Shown: in pieces, positions 6,842 to 15,711 of the stretch
Position numbering within the stretch: position 1 is the stretch's first letter
Layout: every line of letters starts with the position of its first letter
Assembly: GCA_024278765.1 (NCBI GenBank)
Contig: JAJRSM010000089.1
Location: 1 to 34,176, forward strand
DNA: 34,176 bases
Direction: 5' to 3'
Origin: Deltaproteobacteria bacterium
GTDB taxonomy: Bacteria > Desulfobacterota > GWC2-55-46 > DRQE01
Made by a program: the position numbers and the translations under genes
The notes under the pieces: model-generated
The model's database searches: none
What the model saw: only the letters and a program-made list of their open reading frames with translations
What the model was told of the DNA's origin: nothing

Positions 6842-9517
6842 ATGGACTATAAAGATACCTTAAACCTCCCCCAGACCGATTTGCAGATGAAGGCCAACCT
6901 GCCTAGGCGAGAGCCGGAGATGATTAAACAGTGGGAAGAAACCGAACTATATACAAAGATAAAGGCCGCAGGGAAAGGAAGGACAACCTTTACGCTGCAC
7001 GACGGCCCGCCCTATGCCAACGGCAATATCCACATAGGCCATGCCCTCAATAAAGTACTAAAAGATATCGTCTTAAAGAGCCGCTTTATGTCAGGCTACG
7101 GCGTAGACTACGTACCTGGCTGGGATTGCCACGGCCTGCCAATAGAGTTGCAGGTCGAAAAAAACCTGGGCAAAAAGAAAGAAGGCCTCTCTAAGGTTGA
7201 TATACGCAAGGAATGCCGCGACTACGCCGCAAAGTTCGTGGATATCCAAAGGGATGACTTTAAACGTCTCGGAATCTTTGGCAGCTGGGACGAGCCCTAC
7301 CTTACGATGAACTTTGGCTATCAGGCAGCCATCCTAAAAGAACTCGCGCGCGTAAGCAGCGAGGGCCTTATCTATAAAGGCAAAAAACCCGTACACTGGT
7401 GTGCTTCCTGTCGCACGGCTCTGGCAGAGGCCGAGGTCGAGCATGCCGATAAGACATCACCCACAGTATTTGTAAAGTTCAGGGTCACAGAGGCCGCCGG
7501 CAACGAGAAGCTAAAAGATGCCTACTTTGTTATCTGGACGACGACTCCGTGGACGCTTCCTGCCAATATGGCGATAGCCGTACACCCTGATCTTGAGTAT
7601 AACCTGGTAAAGACCCCGGCGGGCAACCTTATACTTAATAAAGAACTCACAGCCGCGTGCATGGAAAGTTTCGGTTACGGCAAAGGCGACTACGAGATAA
7701 CCAATAATATATGGAAGGGCAGCGAGCTAAAAGGCATAGTCTGCGACCATCCATTTATAGACAGGACATCTACCGTCTTTAACGCCGAGTTCGTTACGAC
7801 CGAGGCCGGTACGGGCTGTGTCCATATTGCTCCGGGCCACGGCCAGGACGATTATGAACTAGGGCTTGCTAACGGGCTTGATGTCTATGCCCCCGTAGAT
7901 AACGGCGGTAAGTTTACAGCCGAGTTCCCCGAGTTTCAGGGCCAGTTTGTCTTTAAGGCCAACGCCGGAATAATAGAACTTCTAAAAGAAAAAGACGCCC
8001 TTATCAGTGAAGCAACTCTCTCACATTCATACCCGCATTGCTGGCGATGTAAAAGGCCGGTAATATTCCGCGCAACCGCCCAGTGGTTTATCTCGATGAA
8101 AGAGCTTCGAGGTAAAGCCCTCAACGCAATCGGTGATGTTAAGTGGATACCGACGTGGGGCGAGCAACGCATCCGAGCTATGGTAGAGAGCCGCCCGGAC
8201 TGGTGCTTATCGCGCCAACGTGCATGGGGAGTACCCATACCCGCGCTCTCTTGCAAAGCCTGCTCTACGAGCTTTCTCGATCAAGAGCTCATGGAAAAAC
8301 TCGCCAAAGACTTTGAAAAAGAAGGCGCGGATATATGGTTTGCAAAAGAACTTTCAGAGCTACTGCCAGACGGCACGAAGTGTCCTGATTGCGACGGCAC
8401 GGACTTTGAGAAAGAGGACGATATCCTCGATGTCTGGTTTGATTCGGGCGTTAGCTTCGCAGCCGTTCTGGAGGCCAGAGCGAGCCTTTCATCACCGGCT
8501 GATCTTTACCTGGAAGGCAGCGACCAACACCGTGGCTGGTTTCAGTCCGCACTCCTGACCTCTGTCGCAACGCGCAAAGCCCCGCCCTACAAAGCCGTCC
8601 TAACGCACGGTTTTGTCGTAGACGGCAAGGGCAAAAAAATGAGTAAATCAACCGGCAACGTCGTCGCTCCTCAGAAGATCATAGACAAATACGGCGTAGA
8701 GGTCTTGCGCCTTTGGGTCTCTAGCGAGGACTACCGCAATGACCTGCGCATCTCTGACGAGATAATAAAAAGACTCTCCGAGGCCTATAGAAGGATCCGC
8801 AATACCTTCAGGTTTATACTCGGCAATATCTCGGACTTTGACCCCGAGACGCAGAGCGTAGACTATAAAGACCTGAGTGAACTTGACAGGCTGACACTTC
8901 ACAGACTTACAAAGCTGACAGAACGAGTAAGAAAGGCATACGACGACTATGAGTTCCACGCTATTTTTCACTCGGTCCATAACTTCTGTAATCAAGAACT
9001 GAGTTCTTTCTACCTTGATATCCTGAAAGACCGGCTCTATACATCTGGTAAGGACTCTCCTCTTAGGCGTTCCGCTCAGACCGTTATCCACCAGGTCCTT
9101 GACCACCTCCTGCGGCTGATGGCACCGGTGCTCGTCTTTACAACCGACGAGGCATGGAAGCTCATGCCGGCAACAAAGGTCGAGAGCGTTCATCTCTCTG
9201 AGCTGCCAGAGCCAAACGCAGACTGGGTTGACGATGAGCTGGAAGAAAGATTCAAGATGCTCTTGGAGATCAAGGGCGAGGCCTCCAAAGCCCTTGAGGC
9301 GGCACGCAGAGACAAGACAATCGGTCACCCCTTGGATGCAAAGGTTATTATAGCGGCTACCGAGTTTACAGATGAAGACAGGCAAACTTTAAAAAATTCC
9401 GAGACACTATTTAAAAAAATGCTTATTGTTTCGGCCCTTGAGATTAAGGACTCTGTCGAAGGCGAAGACGTCTTTGTCTCAGAAGATATCAAAGGGCTAA
9501 AGGTGCTCGTAACATAG
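6842..9517 (+). CDS. ileS: Isoleucyl-tRNA synthetase, cut by an in-frame TAG before its C-terminal zinc domain
   Basis: It charges tRNA-Ile. The class I motifs are intact: HIGH at 64-67 (NGNIHIGHAL) and KMSKS at 599-603. The editing domain lies between them ('VIWTTTPWTLPAN') and the anticodon-binding helices follow. The frame stops at TAG 9515-9517 after 891 residues. Reading on in the same frame without a gap gives 34 more codons that encode the family's C-terminal zinc finger (KCERCW ... LCTRC), ending in TGA at 9620-9622, which overlaps the lspA start. The gene therefore carries a premature amber codon at a position where homologs commonly have lysine. The zinc domain is needed for charging in E. 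coli IleRS. Sequencing error, suppression or genuine loss are all open. Confidence 0.95.
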   Translation: MDYKDTLNLPQTDLQMKANLPRREPEMIKQWEETELYTKIKAAGKGRTTFTLHDGPPYANGNIHIGHALNKVLKDIVLKSRFMSGYGVDYVPGWDCHGLPIELQVEKNLGKKKEGLSKVDIRKECRDYAAKFVDIQRDDFKRLGIFGSWDEPYLTMNFGYQAAILKELARVSSEGLIYKGKKPVHWCASCRTALAEAEVEHADKTSPTVFVKFRVTEAAGNEKLKDAYFVIWTTTPWTLPANMAIAVHPDLEYNLVKTPAGNLILNKELTAACMESFGYGKGDYEITNNIWKGSELKGIVCDHPFIDRTSTVFNAEFVTTEAGTGCVHIAPGHGQDDYELGLANGLDVYAPVDNGGKFTAEFPEFQGQFVFKANAGIIELLKEKDALISEATLSHSYPHCWRCKRPVIFRATAQWFISMKELRGKALNAIGDVKWIPTWGEQRIRAMVESRPDWCLSRQRAWGVPIPALSCKACSTSFLDQELMEKLAKDFEKEGADIWFAKELSELLPDGTKCPDCDGTDFEKEDDILDVWFDSGVSFAAVLEARASLSSPADLYLEGSDQHRGWFQSALLTSVATRKAPPYKAVLTHGFVVDGKGKKMSKSTGNVVAPQKIIDKYGVEVLRLWVSSEDYRNDLRISDEIIKRLSEAYRRIRNTFRFILGNISDFDPETQSVDYKDLSELDRLTLHRLTKLTERVRKAYDDYEFHAIFHSVHNFCNQELSSFYLDILKDRLYTSGKDSPLRRSAQTVIHQVLDHLLRLMAPVLVFTTDEAWKLMPATKVESVHLSELPEPNADWVDDELEERFKMLLEIKGEASKALEAARRDKTIGHPLDAKVIIAATEFTDEDRQTLKNSETLFKKMLIVSALEIKDSVEGEDVFVSEDIKGLKVLVT

Positions 9518-9622
9518 GCCGGCGGCAGCAAATGCGAAAGATGCTGGCATATCAGCCCGAGCGTCGGCGAGGACGAGACGCATCCTGCACTTTGCACTAG
9601 ATGCGTTGAGGTGCTTCTATGA
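9518..9622 (+). pseudogene. ileS: ileS C-terminal zinc-binding segment, downstream of the TAG
   Basis: It is in the same frame as ileS. The translation starts [15 protein letters not shown], continues [18 protein letters not shown] and stops at TGA. The two CxxC pairs and the T-H-P-x-L-C spacing are the canonical IleRS C-terminal zinc finger. It has no start codon or ribosome site of its own. The stop overlaps the lspA ATG by 4 bases (ATGA), the normal sign of a coupled ileS-lspA pair. Confidence 0.9.
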
Positions 9623-10104
9623 AAGGGCTGAGTCTTATATGGATAACCGCGGCACTTGTCGTAGTTAGCGACCAGATCACAAAGGCCATGGTCTCGGCCT
9701 GGGTTTCTCCGTACGAGATGATAGCCGTCATACCGGGAGTATTTAATCTCGTCAACTGGCTTAACACAGGTGCTGCCTTTGGGATTTTTTCATCGAGCGC
9801 GGCAACAGGGCGGGTTCTCCTTATAGCAGTCACTATAGTATCTCTGGTTGTAATTGGTTTTCTTATTAAAACGGCAAGGACTGAAAACGACAAGATAACG
9901 ACCTTTGCGCTATCTCTTATAGGAGGCGGAGCTGTTGGTAATCTGATCGACAGAGTACGGCTTGGCTCGGTAATAGACTTTCTGGATTTTTATGTAGGCT
10001 CTTACCACTGGCCGGCCTTTAATATTGCAGACTCGGCCATTACAATAGGAGTAGTCTTGACGCTTGCGGGGTTTTTCCTAAAAAAACCATCTAAGAAAGG
10101 TTAG
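9619..10104 (+). CDS. lspA: Lipoprotein signal peptidase (signal peptidase II)
   Basis: This inner-membrane aspartyl protease removes the signal peptide of prolipoproteins after lipid attachment. It is 161 residues with four hydrophobic segments. Family motifs present: VSDQITK near the start, [28 protein letters not shown], and [11 protein letters not shown]; the last two carry the catalytic aspartates. The start codon overlaps the stop of the full-length ileS frame, and ileS-lspA is a widespread gene pair. The CpoB-like lipoprotein in this window would be one of its substrates. Confidence 0.95.
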   Translation: MKGLSLIWITAALVVVSDQITKAMVSAWVSPYEMIAVIPGVFNLVNWLNTGAAFGIFSSSAATGRVLLIAVTIVSLVVIGFLIKTARTENDKITTFALSLIGGGAVGNLIDRVRLGSVIDFLDFYVGSYHWPAFNIADSAITIGVVLTLAGFFLKKPSKKG

Positions 10105-10134
10105 AAAATAAAACAGATCTTGAGGCGCGCCTTA

Positions 10135-10872
10135 CTAAGAACCTTTTCTTTTTTTAGACTTTACAAACCCCTTGATCAGCCCCTTATCACCCTCTGAAAT
10201 TTTTCTAAAGATAATCCCGTTGCCTTGAAAAAGCCCGGAGGTCCCGGCAGCACCCGCGCCCCACTGCGCAACTCCAAGGGCCTCTATTAAATTCATAACA
10301 CCCGGCAGAGAAAACCTCATCTTTAAGATCGAGTCCTGCACTAACTCGATCCTTGAATGCAGAAAAAGTCCTCCTGCCGCTATATTAAGTATGAAACCTG
10401 TCTGCATATTGTCCTCGTTGCCCTGTACGAAGTCAACCGGGATAGAGACGGGCAGTCTTTCTTCATTGCGAATATCAACCTTACTCTCAAAAAGTATCTT
10501 ATTAACCCGGCAGACGACCTGCTCAGGGGTAAAGGCCTTGGTCATAACTTCGGTAATAGAGAAGGGCTCTACTGCTTTTAATACCTCTTTATTATCATAA
10601 GCTCCGGTTACGATAAGGACCGGCACCTTGCCTATCAGATCATTAGTACGCATCCACTTGATAACACCAAAGCCGTCTATCTCGGGCATCTGCAGGTCCA
10701 GCACCAGAAGATCTGTCTCACTGGCCCTTGCCTTAAGCTCTTCTATCACCTCTGCGCCGTTTACTACAGAGCGCACCCTATGACCAACCTCGGTCAGGAT
10801 CGCACTTAATTTATTCCGAAAAAAAGCAGCGTCATCGGCGAGTAAAATATTTTTATGATCTTTTGTTATCAT
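10135..10872 (-). CDS. Response regulator with C-terminal PilZ domain
   Basis: The N-terminal receiver domain (about 1-120) shows the acidic pair in LLADDAAFFR, the phosphorylatable aspartate in LLVLDLQMPEIDGF, the threonine in VTGA and the lysine in MTKAF. The C-terminal domain (about 135-235) is PilZ-like: RNEERLPVSIPVDF supplies an arginine-rich start and NIAAGGLFL matches the [DN]xSxxG element, here with Ala replacing Ser. PilZ domains often bind cyclic di-GMP; the altered motif makes binding uncertain. I use the ATG at 10872, which puts the receiver at the usual distance; a GTG at 10896 would add 8 residues. Neither has a clear ribosome site. No kinase lies nearby. A motility or surface role is only inference. 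Confidence 0.85.
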   Translation of the reverse strand: MITKDHKNILLADDAAFFRNKLSAILTEVGHRVRSVVNGAEVIEELKARASETDLLVLDLQMPEIDGFGVIKWMRTNDLIGKVPVLIVTGAYDNKEVLKAVEPFSITEVMTKAFTPEQVVCRVNKILFESKVDIRNEERLPVSIPVDFVQGNEDNMQTGFILNIAAGGLFLHSRIELVQDSILKMRFSLPGVMNLIEALGVAQWGAGAAGTSGLFQGNGIIFRKISEGDKGLIKGFVKSKKRKGS

Positions 10873-10946
10873 TAAACTACATGCACAGACCGGCACAAAA
10901 AAACGGTCTATACATAACCTCCAAGCTTCAAAGTCATTGATTTAAG

Positions 10947-10963
10947 CAAAAGCCGCTACGGCT
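10947..10963 (-). terminator. Weak terminator after topA
   Basis: On the minus strand a 5-bp stem AGCCG/CGGCT with a 3-base loop is followed by TTTTGCTT. It is 19 bases past the topA stop. Short stem, so only tentative. Confidence 0.4.
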
Positions 10964-10981
10964 AGATAACTCTCTGATTAA

Positions 10982-13135
10982 CTATTCAGCAGCCTCTTTT
11001 TTCGGATCATCCCAAGATGCATATTTACATTTAGGATAGTTCGAACAACCAAAGAAAGTACGACCCCTCTTTGTACGGCGTTCGATTAATCCTCCTTTGC
11101 ACCCTTCCTCCGGACACTTAATCCCTATAGAAAAGGGCCTAGTACCCTTACAATCCGGATAAGTAGAACAGGCAAGAAAACGACCGAAACGGCCGCTCTT
11201 GACAAGCATCGCGGACTCACACTTCGGACACTTTTCATCGGTCGTCAACTCTTCACGCTCAGAGATCTGAATCTTCCCTTCATCATCGGTTATAAAGTCA
11301 GCCGTGCTCTTACACTCGGGATACCCGGTGCAGGCAAGGAACTTACCACGCCTGCCCCATTTAACAACCATCTGCAGATTGCATTTTTCACACTTGATAT
11401 CGGTCGGAGTCTCAGAGCCCTTGACGGTCTTCATCTCTTTCTTTGCCCTGGCGAGCCGCTCTTTAAATGGCCCGTAAAACTTCTTCATTACCTCGACCCA
11501 GTCGGCCTTGCCCTCTTCTATCCTATCGAGCTCTTCTTCCAGATTTGCCGTAAACTCGGCATCCAGAATATTAGGAAAGCTTATGACAAGAAGATCATTG
11601 ATCAGAAACCCAAGGTCAGTCGGGGCGAGCCGCCGCTGATCCTTGACAACATATTCTCTGTCCTGAATAGTAGAGATAATCGCTGCGTATGTCGACGGGC
11701 GGCCAATCCCTTTCTCTTCCATATCTTTGACAAGGGTCGCCTCGGTAAAGCGCGGAGGTGGCTGAGTGAAGTGCTGGTTCGGTGTAATGCCCTTTACCTC
11801 TAGATCCTTACCCTCATCAAGACGCGGCAGTACACCTTCTTTTTCTTTATCACTATCTTCATCCTTACCCTCTTCATAGACCGCGATAAAGCCCGGGAAC
11901 TTCACGACCGCACCGCTTGCGGTAAAGAGATATCTACCGGCCTTTATCTGTACGCCTGTCTGATCATAGACGGCAGGGGTCATCTGTGAAGCGATAAACC
12001 TCTTCCAGACCAGGTCATAGAGTCGCCATTGTTCTTTTGTAAGATGAGGCTTGACGATCTCTGGTGAATAGATCATCGTCGTTGGCCTGATGGCCTCATG
12101 CGCATCCTGCGAGCTTTTCTTTCCTTTATATGCATTAGGCTTGGCTGGTACGTATTCCTTACCATAGTTTTCTTCAATATATGCACGCACAGCGTCACGT
12201 GCCTCATCCGAAATCCTAGGCGAGTCCGTCCTCATATAAGTAATGAGACCGACCGGGCCCTCTGCGCCAAGCTCCACACCCTCGTATAGCTGTTGGGCGA
12301 ACATCATTGTCTTTTTAGCAGAGAATGATAATTTTCTCGATGCCTCTTGCTGCAGAGTACTCGTTATAAAAGGCGGCAAAGGATTACGTCTGCGTTCTTT
12401 ACGCTTTACCTCTGCGACCGTAAAGGTCTCTCCCTTGAGTTCACCCAGGATCTTGGTGGCTTCCTGCTCGTTTGTGATCTCTATTTTTTTCTTATCACAC
12501 TTTGCAAGCTTTGCTTCAAACTCAGGAAAGCCAGCAACTATACTCCAATATTCCTTCTTTACAAAGGCCTGTATCTCACGCTCACGCTCGCAGATTACAC
12601 GTACCGCTACCGATTGCACACGACCGGCACTGAGCCCTCGCCTTACCTTATCCCATAGAATAGGACTTACCTGATAGCCAACAAGGCGGTCTAGGATACG
12701 TCTGGTCTGTTGCGCCTCAACCTTATGGATATCTAGAGTCGTCGGATTGGCTATGGCTTTTTTTATCCCTTTGCTGGTTATCTCTGTAAAGAGCACACGG
12801 TGGATCTTCTTTTCACCTTTTTTTATACCGCCACGCCCGCTTATCACCTCGCTTATATGCCAGGCAATAGCCTCACCCTCTCTATCAGGGTCAGGGGCCA
12901 GATATATTTCATCAACAGCCTTGCTCGCAGCCTTAAGCTCTTTTATGATCTTTCCCTTACCCTTGATGGTATCGTACTGAGGCTTAAAGTTGTCATCAAC
13001 ATCGACTCCCAGCTTGCTCTTAGGCAGGTCTCTTATATGACCAACCGAGGCCATAACCTTAAAACCACGACCTAAATATTTATTTATAGTCCTTGCCTTG
13101 GCAGGGGACTCGACTATAACCAAAGATTTCTTCAT
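10982..13135 (-). CDS. topA: DNA topoisomerase I
   Basis: A type IA enzyme that relaxes negative supercoils through a 5'-phosphotyrosine. The N-terminal TOPRIM domain begins 'VIVESPAKARTINKYLG' and includes the acidic 'DPDREGEA' motif. The active-site tyrosine is Tyr300 in GLITYMRTDSPRIS. The C-terminus carries three four-cysteine zinc modules (about 575-710): CEKCNLQM...CTGYPEC, CPKCESAM...CSTYPDC, and CPEEGCKGG...CSNYPKC. At 717 residues it is in the usual range. dprA lies 45 bases upstream on the same strand, a common topA-dprA pairing. Confidence 0.97.
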   Translation of the reverse strand: MKKSLVIVESPAKARTINKYLGRGFKVMASVGHIRDLPKSKLGVDVDDNFKPQYDTIKGKGKIIKELKAASKAVDEIYLAPDPDREGEAIAWHISEVISGRGGIKKGEKKIHRVLFTEITSKGIKKAIANPTTLDIHKVEAQQTRRILDRLVGYQVSPILWDKVRRGLSAGRVQSVAVRVICEREREIQAFVKKEYWSIVAGFPEFEAKLAKCDKKKIEITNEQEATKILGELKGETFTVAEVKRKERRRNPLPPFITSTLQQEASRKLSFSAKKTMMFAQQLYEGVELGAEGPVGLITYMRTDSPRISDEARDAVRAYIEENYGKEYVPAKPNAYKGKKSSQDAHEAIRPTTMIYSPEIVKPHLTKEQWRLYDLVWKRFIASQMTPAVYDQTGVQIKAGRYLFTASGAVVKFPGFIAVYEEGKDEDSDKEKEGVLPRLDEGKDLEVKGITPNQHFTQPPPRFTEATLVKDMEEKGIGRPSTYAAIISTIQDREYVVKDQRRLAPTDLGFLINDLLVISFPNILDAEFTANLEEELDRIEEGKADWVEVMKKFYGPFKERLARAKKEMKTVKGSETPTDIKCEKCNLQMVVKWGRRGKFLACTGYPECKSTADFITDDEGKIQISEREELTTDEKCPKCESAMLVKSGRFGRFLACSTYPDCKGTRPFSIGIKCPEEGCKGGLIERRTKRGRTFFGCSNYPKCKYASWDDPKKEAAE

Positions 13136-13180
13136 AAACCCGTTTACCTCGTTAACTTTATTATATATGGTTACCCGCTA

Positions 13181-14443
13181 CTACGAAGAACCAACCTGTA
13201 TTTTCTTTATAAAAAGCTTACCTGGCTTCTGCGCCACAACACCTTTAAGTTCCATATCCAGCAACAGGCCGGATAATCTTTGTACGGCAATCCCGCTTTT
13301 TTCAACGATACTATCTATATGCAGAGGACCATCATCTAAAAACCCTATGATCAAGTCTTCTTCTGTACAAGCACTGGTTGGCCTCGCAACTGGTTGCACC
13401 GCCGCCTTCTGTGAACTTTGTTGGTCCTCCAACACCTGCTCAGAGAAGAGCCGGGGCTGTTCTGAATTATTGTTCAGATTTTGCCTTTTTTTTATCTGCC
13501 TCTGACTTACCCCGGCACCTACCTGATTCGAGCTCAAAACCTTAATTATATCCTCGGCACTCTCCACCAGGACCGCTCCGTCTTTTATAAGTTTATTTGT
13601 TCCGCTCCCTTTCTTGCTTCCTGCGTGACCGGGTAGCGCAAAGACCTCACGCCCCTCATCCAGTGCCATACGCGCCGTCATCATCGCGCCACTTCTAAGC
13701 GGGGCCTCGACCACAACAACCGCTAGGCTCAACCCGCTTATTATACGATTGCGAAGAGGGAAATTCATCGGCAGCGGAGCCGTGCCCATTGGAAACTCAC
13801 TTAAGACAAGACCGCTTTCTTTTATTTCCTCATATAGTCTTTTATTCTCCGCCGGATAGAACATATCCACACCAGTGCCAAGCACTGCCATGGTTAAGCC
13901 ACCAACGCTCAGCGCACCTCGGTGCGCCGCCGTATCACATCCCCTTGCCATACCGCTGGCAACTATAATACCACTTGCGGCCAACCCTCTACCAATGGCC
14001 TCGGCCATCTCCATACCGTAATGCGAAGCGCGTCTAGTACCAACCACGGCAACAGCTGGCAGCCTTTCATCAAAGATAGATACCCCGGCGGGGCTCTCCA
14101 GCCTACCCGCTACGTAGAGTACCAAAGGTGGCACAAAAATACTAGCCAGACGCGTTGGATATTCCTTATCGCATATTGTTATAAGGCTTACGCCGCTTTC
14201 TTCCAGAAGTGCTGCTTCCCGCTCTACCTCTGCATGCTGAGAAAAACCACGTAACTCAGGTGCTATTCGACCAAGAACCGCACTCTTCTGATGACGAGCT
14301 CTAGCAAGCCCTAGCAACCCGGTAGCACTGCCGGCCTCAGCTAGTCTCTCTTTCAGCTCAACAATAAGCTCAGGGGTCATCCCCTTGGTCCTCATAACTA
14401 CCCTGTTGAGAGTTAGCCACGCCGAAAGCTCTTCCAGTTTCAT
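13181..14443 (-). CDS. dprA: DNA processing protein DprA (Smf)
   Basis: DprA binds incoming single-stranded DNA during natural transformation and loads RecA. The N-terminal helical region (about 1-75) is followed by the Rossmann-like DprA core, with VVGTRRASHYG, SGMARGCDTAAHRGAL, and GREVFALPGHAGSKKGSGTN (the usual 'FAVPG...GxN' site). The C-terminal winged helix (about 355-415) includes IIGFLDDGPLHIDSI. Length is 420, slightly long because of a Gln/Asn-rich linker near 315-350. It probably shares a transcript with topA. Presence of dprA alone does not prove competence. Confidence 0.95.
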   Translation of the reverse strand: MKLEELSAWLTLNRVVMRTKGMTPELIVELKERLAEAGSATGLLGLARARHQKSAVLGRIAPELRGFSQHAEVEREAALLEESGVSLITICDKEYPTRLASIFVPPLVLYVAGRLESPAGVSIFDERLPAVAVVGTRRASHYGMEMAEAIGRGLAASGIIVASGMARGCDTAAHRGALSVGGLTMAVLGTGVDMFYPAENKRLYEEIKESGLVLSEFPMGTAPLPMNFPLRNRIISGLSLAVVVVEAPLRSGAMMTARMALDEGREVFALPGHAGSKKGSGTNKLIKDGAVLVESAEDIIKVLSSNQVGAGVSQRQIKKRQNLNNNSEQPRLFSEQVLEDQQSSQKAAVQPVARPTSACTEEDLIIGFLDDGPLHIDSIVEKSGIAVQRLSGLLLDMELKGVVAQKPGKLFIKKIQVGSS

Positions 14444-14504
14444 CGCTGCTTCAGACCATATCCTTAAGGTTTTTTTAATATCTTCTTTTCTCTATCAAAT
14501 AATA

Positions 14505-14529
14505 AAGGGATGGCTCGGTGCCATCCCTT
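14505..14529 (-). terminator. Terminator between the LysM gene and dprA
   Basis: A perfect 10-bp stem (14505-14514 with 14520-14529), 5-base loop, followed on the minus strand by TTTATTATTTG. It lies 24 bases past the stop of the LysM gene. Confidence 0.75.
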
Positions 14530-14552
14530 ATCTGATAAACTTACCCGCCTGC

Positions 14553-15659
14553 CTAATGCGCAGGCAGTGCACTCAAGACCTCGTCTCCAATCTTAATTGC
14601 CCTCAGACTCTCGCGAACCAGACACGCTGCCGAGTTTTCCTGCAGGCTTATAACAATCGCCTCGCCAAGCACTATAGAGGGAAGCTGTATCTCGGTCCTT
14701 TTTCTAAGCGGGTCCTTTACCGTACCCCGAGCCCTATAGATCCCTAACTTATTGCCGACCATAAGCCCGTCTTTGTTTCCTTTATCTATATAAATAACAT
14801 CATTTTCTGCTACCTGATGCACACCCTCTATCGTTGCGATAATAACGGCTTCCAGATCTGCCGTTGTCTCGGTGATTGTGACCTTTTTTAGCGGATCAAT
14901 ATAAGGAGTAAGCTTTGCACCCTTAAATATTTCTTTATAAGCAAGATCAACCCTGCCCTCTACAAGTGAACCCATGACCGAGGTAACCTTGAGAGTTCCG
15001 TGATTATCTACGACATAGCCAACTTTCTTGCGAGTTACAGGGTGCTTGACTTTATCTTCAACAGTAAAGATCACAAAGCGGTCTCCTATCTTAATATTCT
15101 CCCCGTCTTCAAAAGAAAGAATAACATCATCGCCACGGTAGATCATTACCTTCTTGTCCGTAGGACGAACAATAACGCCACTTGCCTTTAGCGCACCCTT
15201 TGAGATAAAGCCGGTATGTACGACCTTATCTGAGTTGATATTTTCAGGCCTAACCTCAGGGGCAGGCTCTGACGGTGCAGCCTCTTCCTGTTTTTCAAGC
15301 TTTACGACTGGTAGCTCCGGCACTGCGTCTTCTTGTGGGGCAAGCTTTTCATACGGCAGGCCGCGAAGTACAATCTCAATACCGTCGGAGGTGATCTTTA
15401 TCACATCGCCAGGGAAGATAAGGTGAGGATTTTTTATCTGAGCATTTTTCTTCCACAACTGCGGCCATTTAAAGGGGTCTTCAAAAAACTCTTCTGTTAT
15501 ATCCCAAAGAGTATCTCCCTTTACAACGGTATGGTACATGGCCTCCTGATCCAACTTTTCTTCACCAAGCGTCAGGTCCTGCGCAAAAAGGCCGGTCGGT
15601 GGCAATAAGATCGCCATCGCCACCACTAAACCGGCAATCCTCTTTTTTATCTTTATCAT
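14553..15659 (-). CDS. Exported LysM-domain protein
   Basis: 368 residues. A signal peptide covers about 1-26 (positive start MIKIKKR, hydrophobic core, cut near GLFA-Q). One LysM domain (about 41-90) reads YHTVVKGDTLWDITEEFFED and ends NPHLIFPGDVIKI, so the protein likely binds peptidoglycan in the periplasm. A proline/glutamate-rich linker (about 105-135) leads to a beta-rich C-terminal part that I cannot assign, containing DRFVIFTVEDKV and NDVIYIDKGNKDGLMVGN. That last stretch resembles the 'G..dGl..G..l.vyr' pattern seen in envelope proteins next to LysM. The CpoB-like gene is 52 bases upstream on the same strand, which suggests a cell-envelope operon. Confidence 0.85.
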   Translation of the reverse strand: MIKIKKRIAGLVVAMAILLPPTGLFAQDLTLGEEKLDQEAMYHTVVKGDTLWDITEEFFEDPFKWPQLWKKNAQIKNPHLIFPGDVIKITSDGIEIVLRGLPYEKLAPQEDAVPELPVVKLEKQEEAAPSEPAPEVRPENINSDKVVHTGFISKGALKASGVIVRPTDKKVMIYRGDDVILSFEDGENIKIGDRFVIFTVEDKVKHPVTRKKVGYVVDNHGTLKVTSVMGSLVEGRVDLAYKEIFKGAKLTPYIDPLKKVTITETTADLEAVIIATIEGVHQVAENDVIYIDKGNKDGLMVGNKLGIYRARGTVKDPLRKRTEIQLPSIVLGEAIVISLQENSAACLVRESLRAIKIGDEVLSALPAH

Positions 15660-15711
15660 TCGCTCTACCTTTTGCTGAAAGCAGACCTCTTGCGGCTATC
15701 TGCTTGATTAA

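Noticed and set aside
9515-9517. Pyrrolysine insertion at the ileS TAG
   Set aside because: Attractive because homologs often have lysine there, but TAG is a plain stop for several genes here and no pyl genes are visible. Kept only as a test within the ileS finding.
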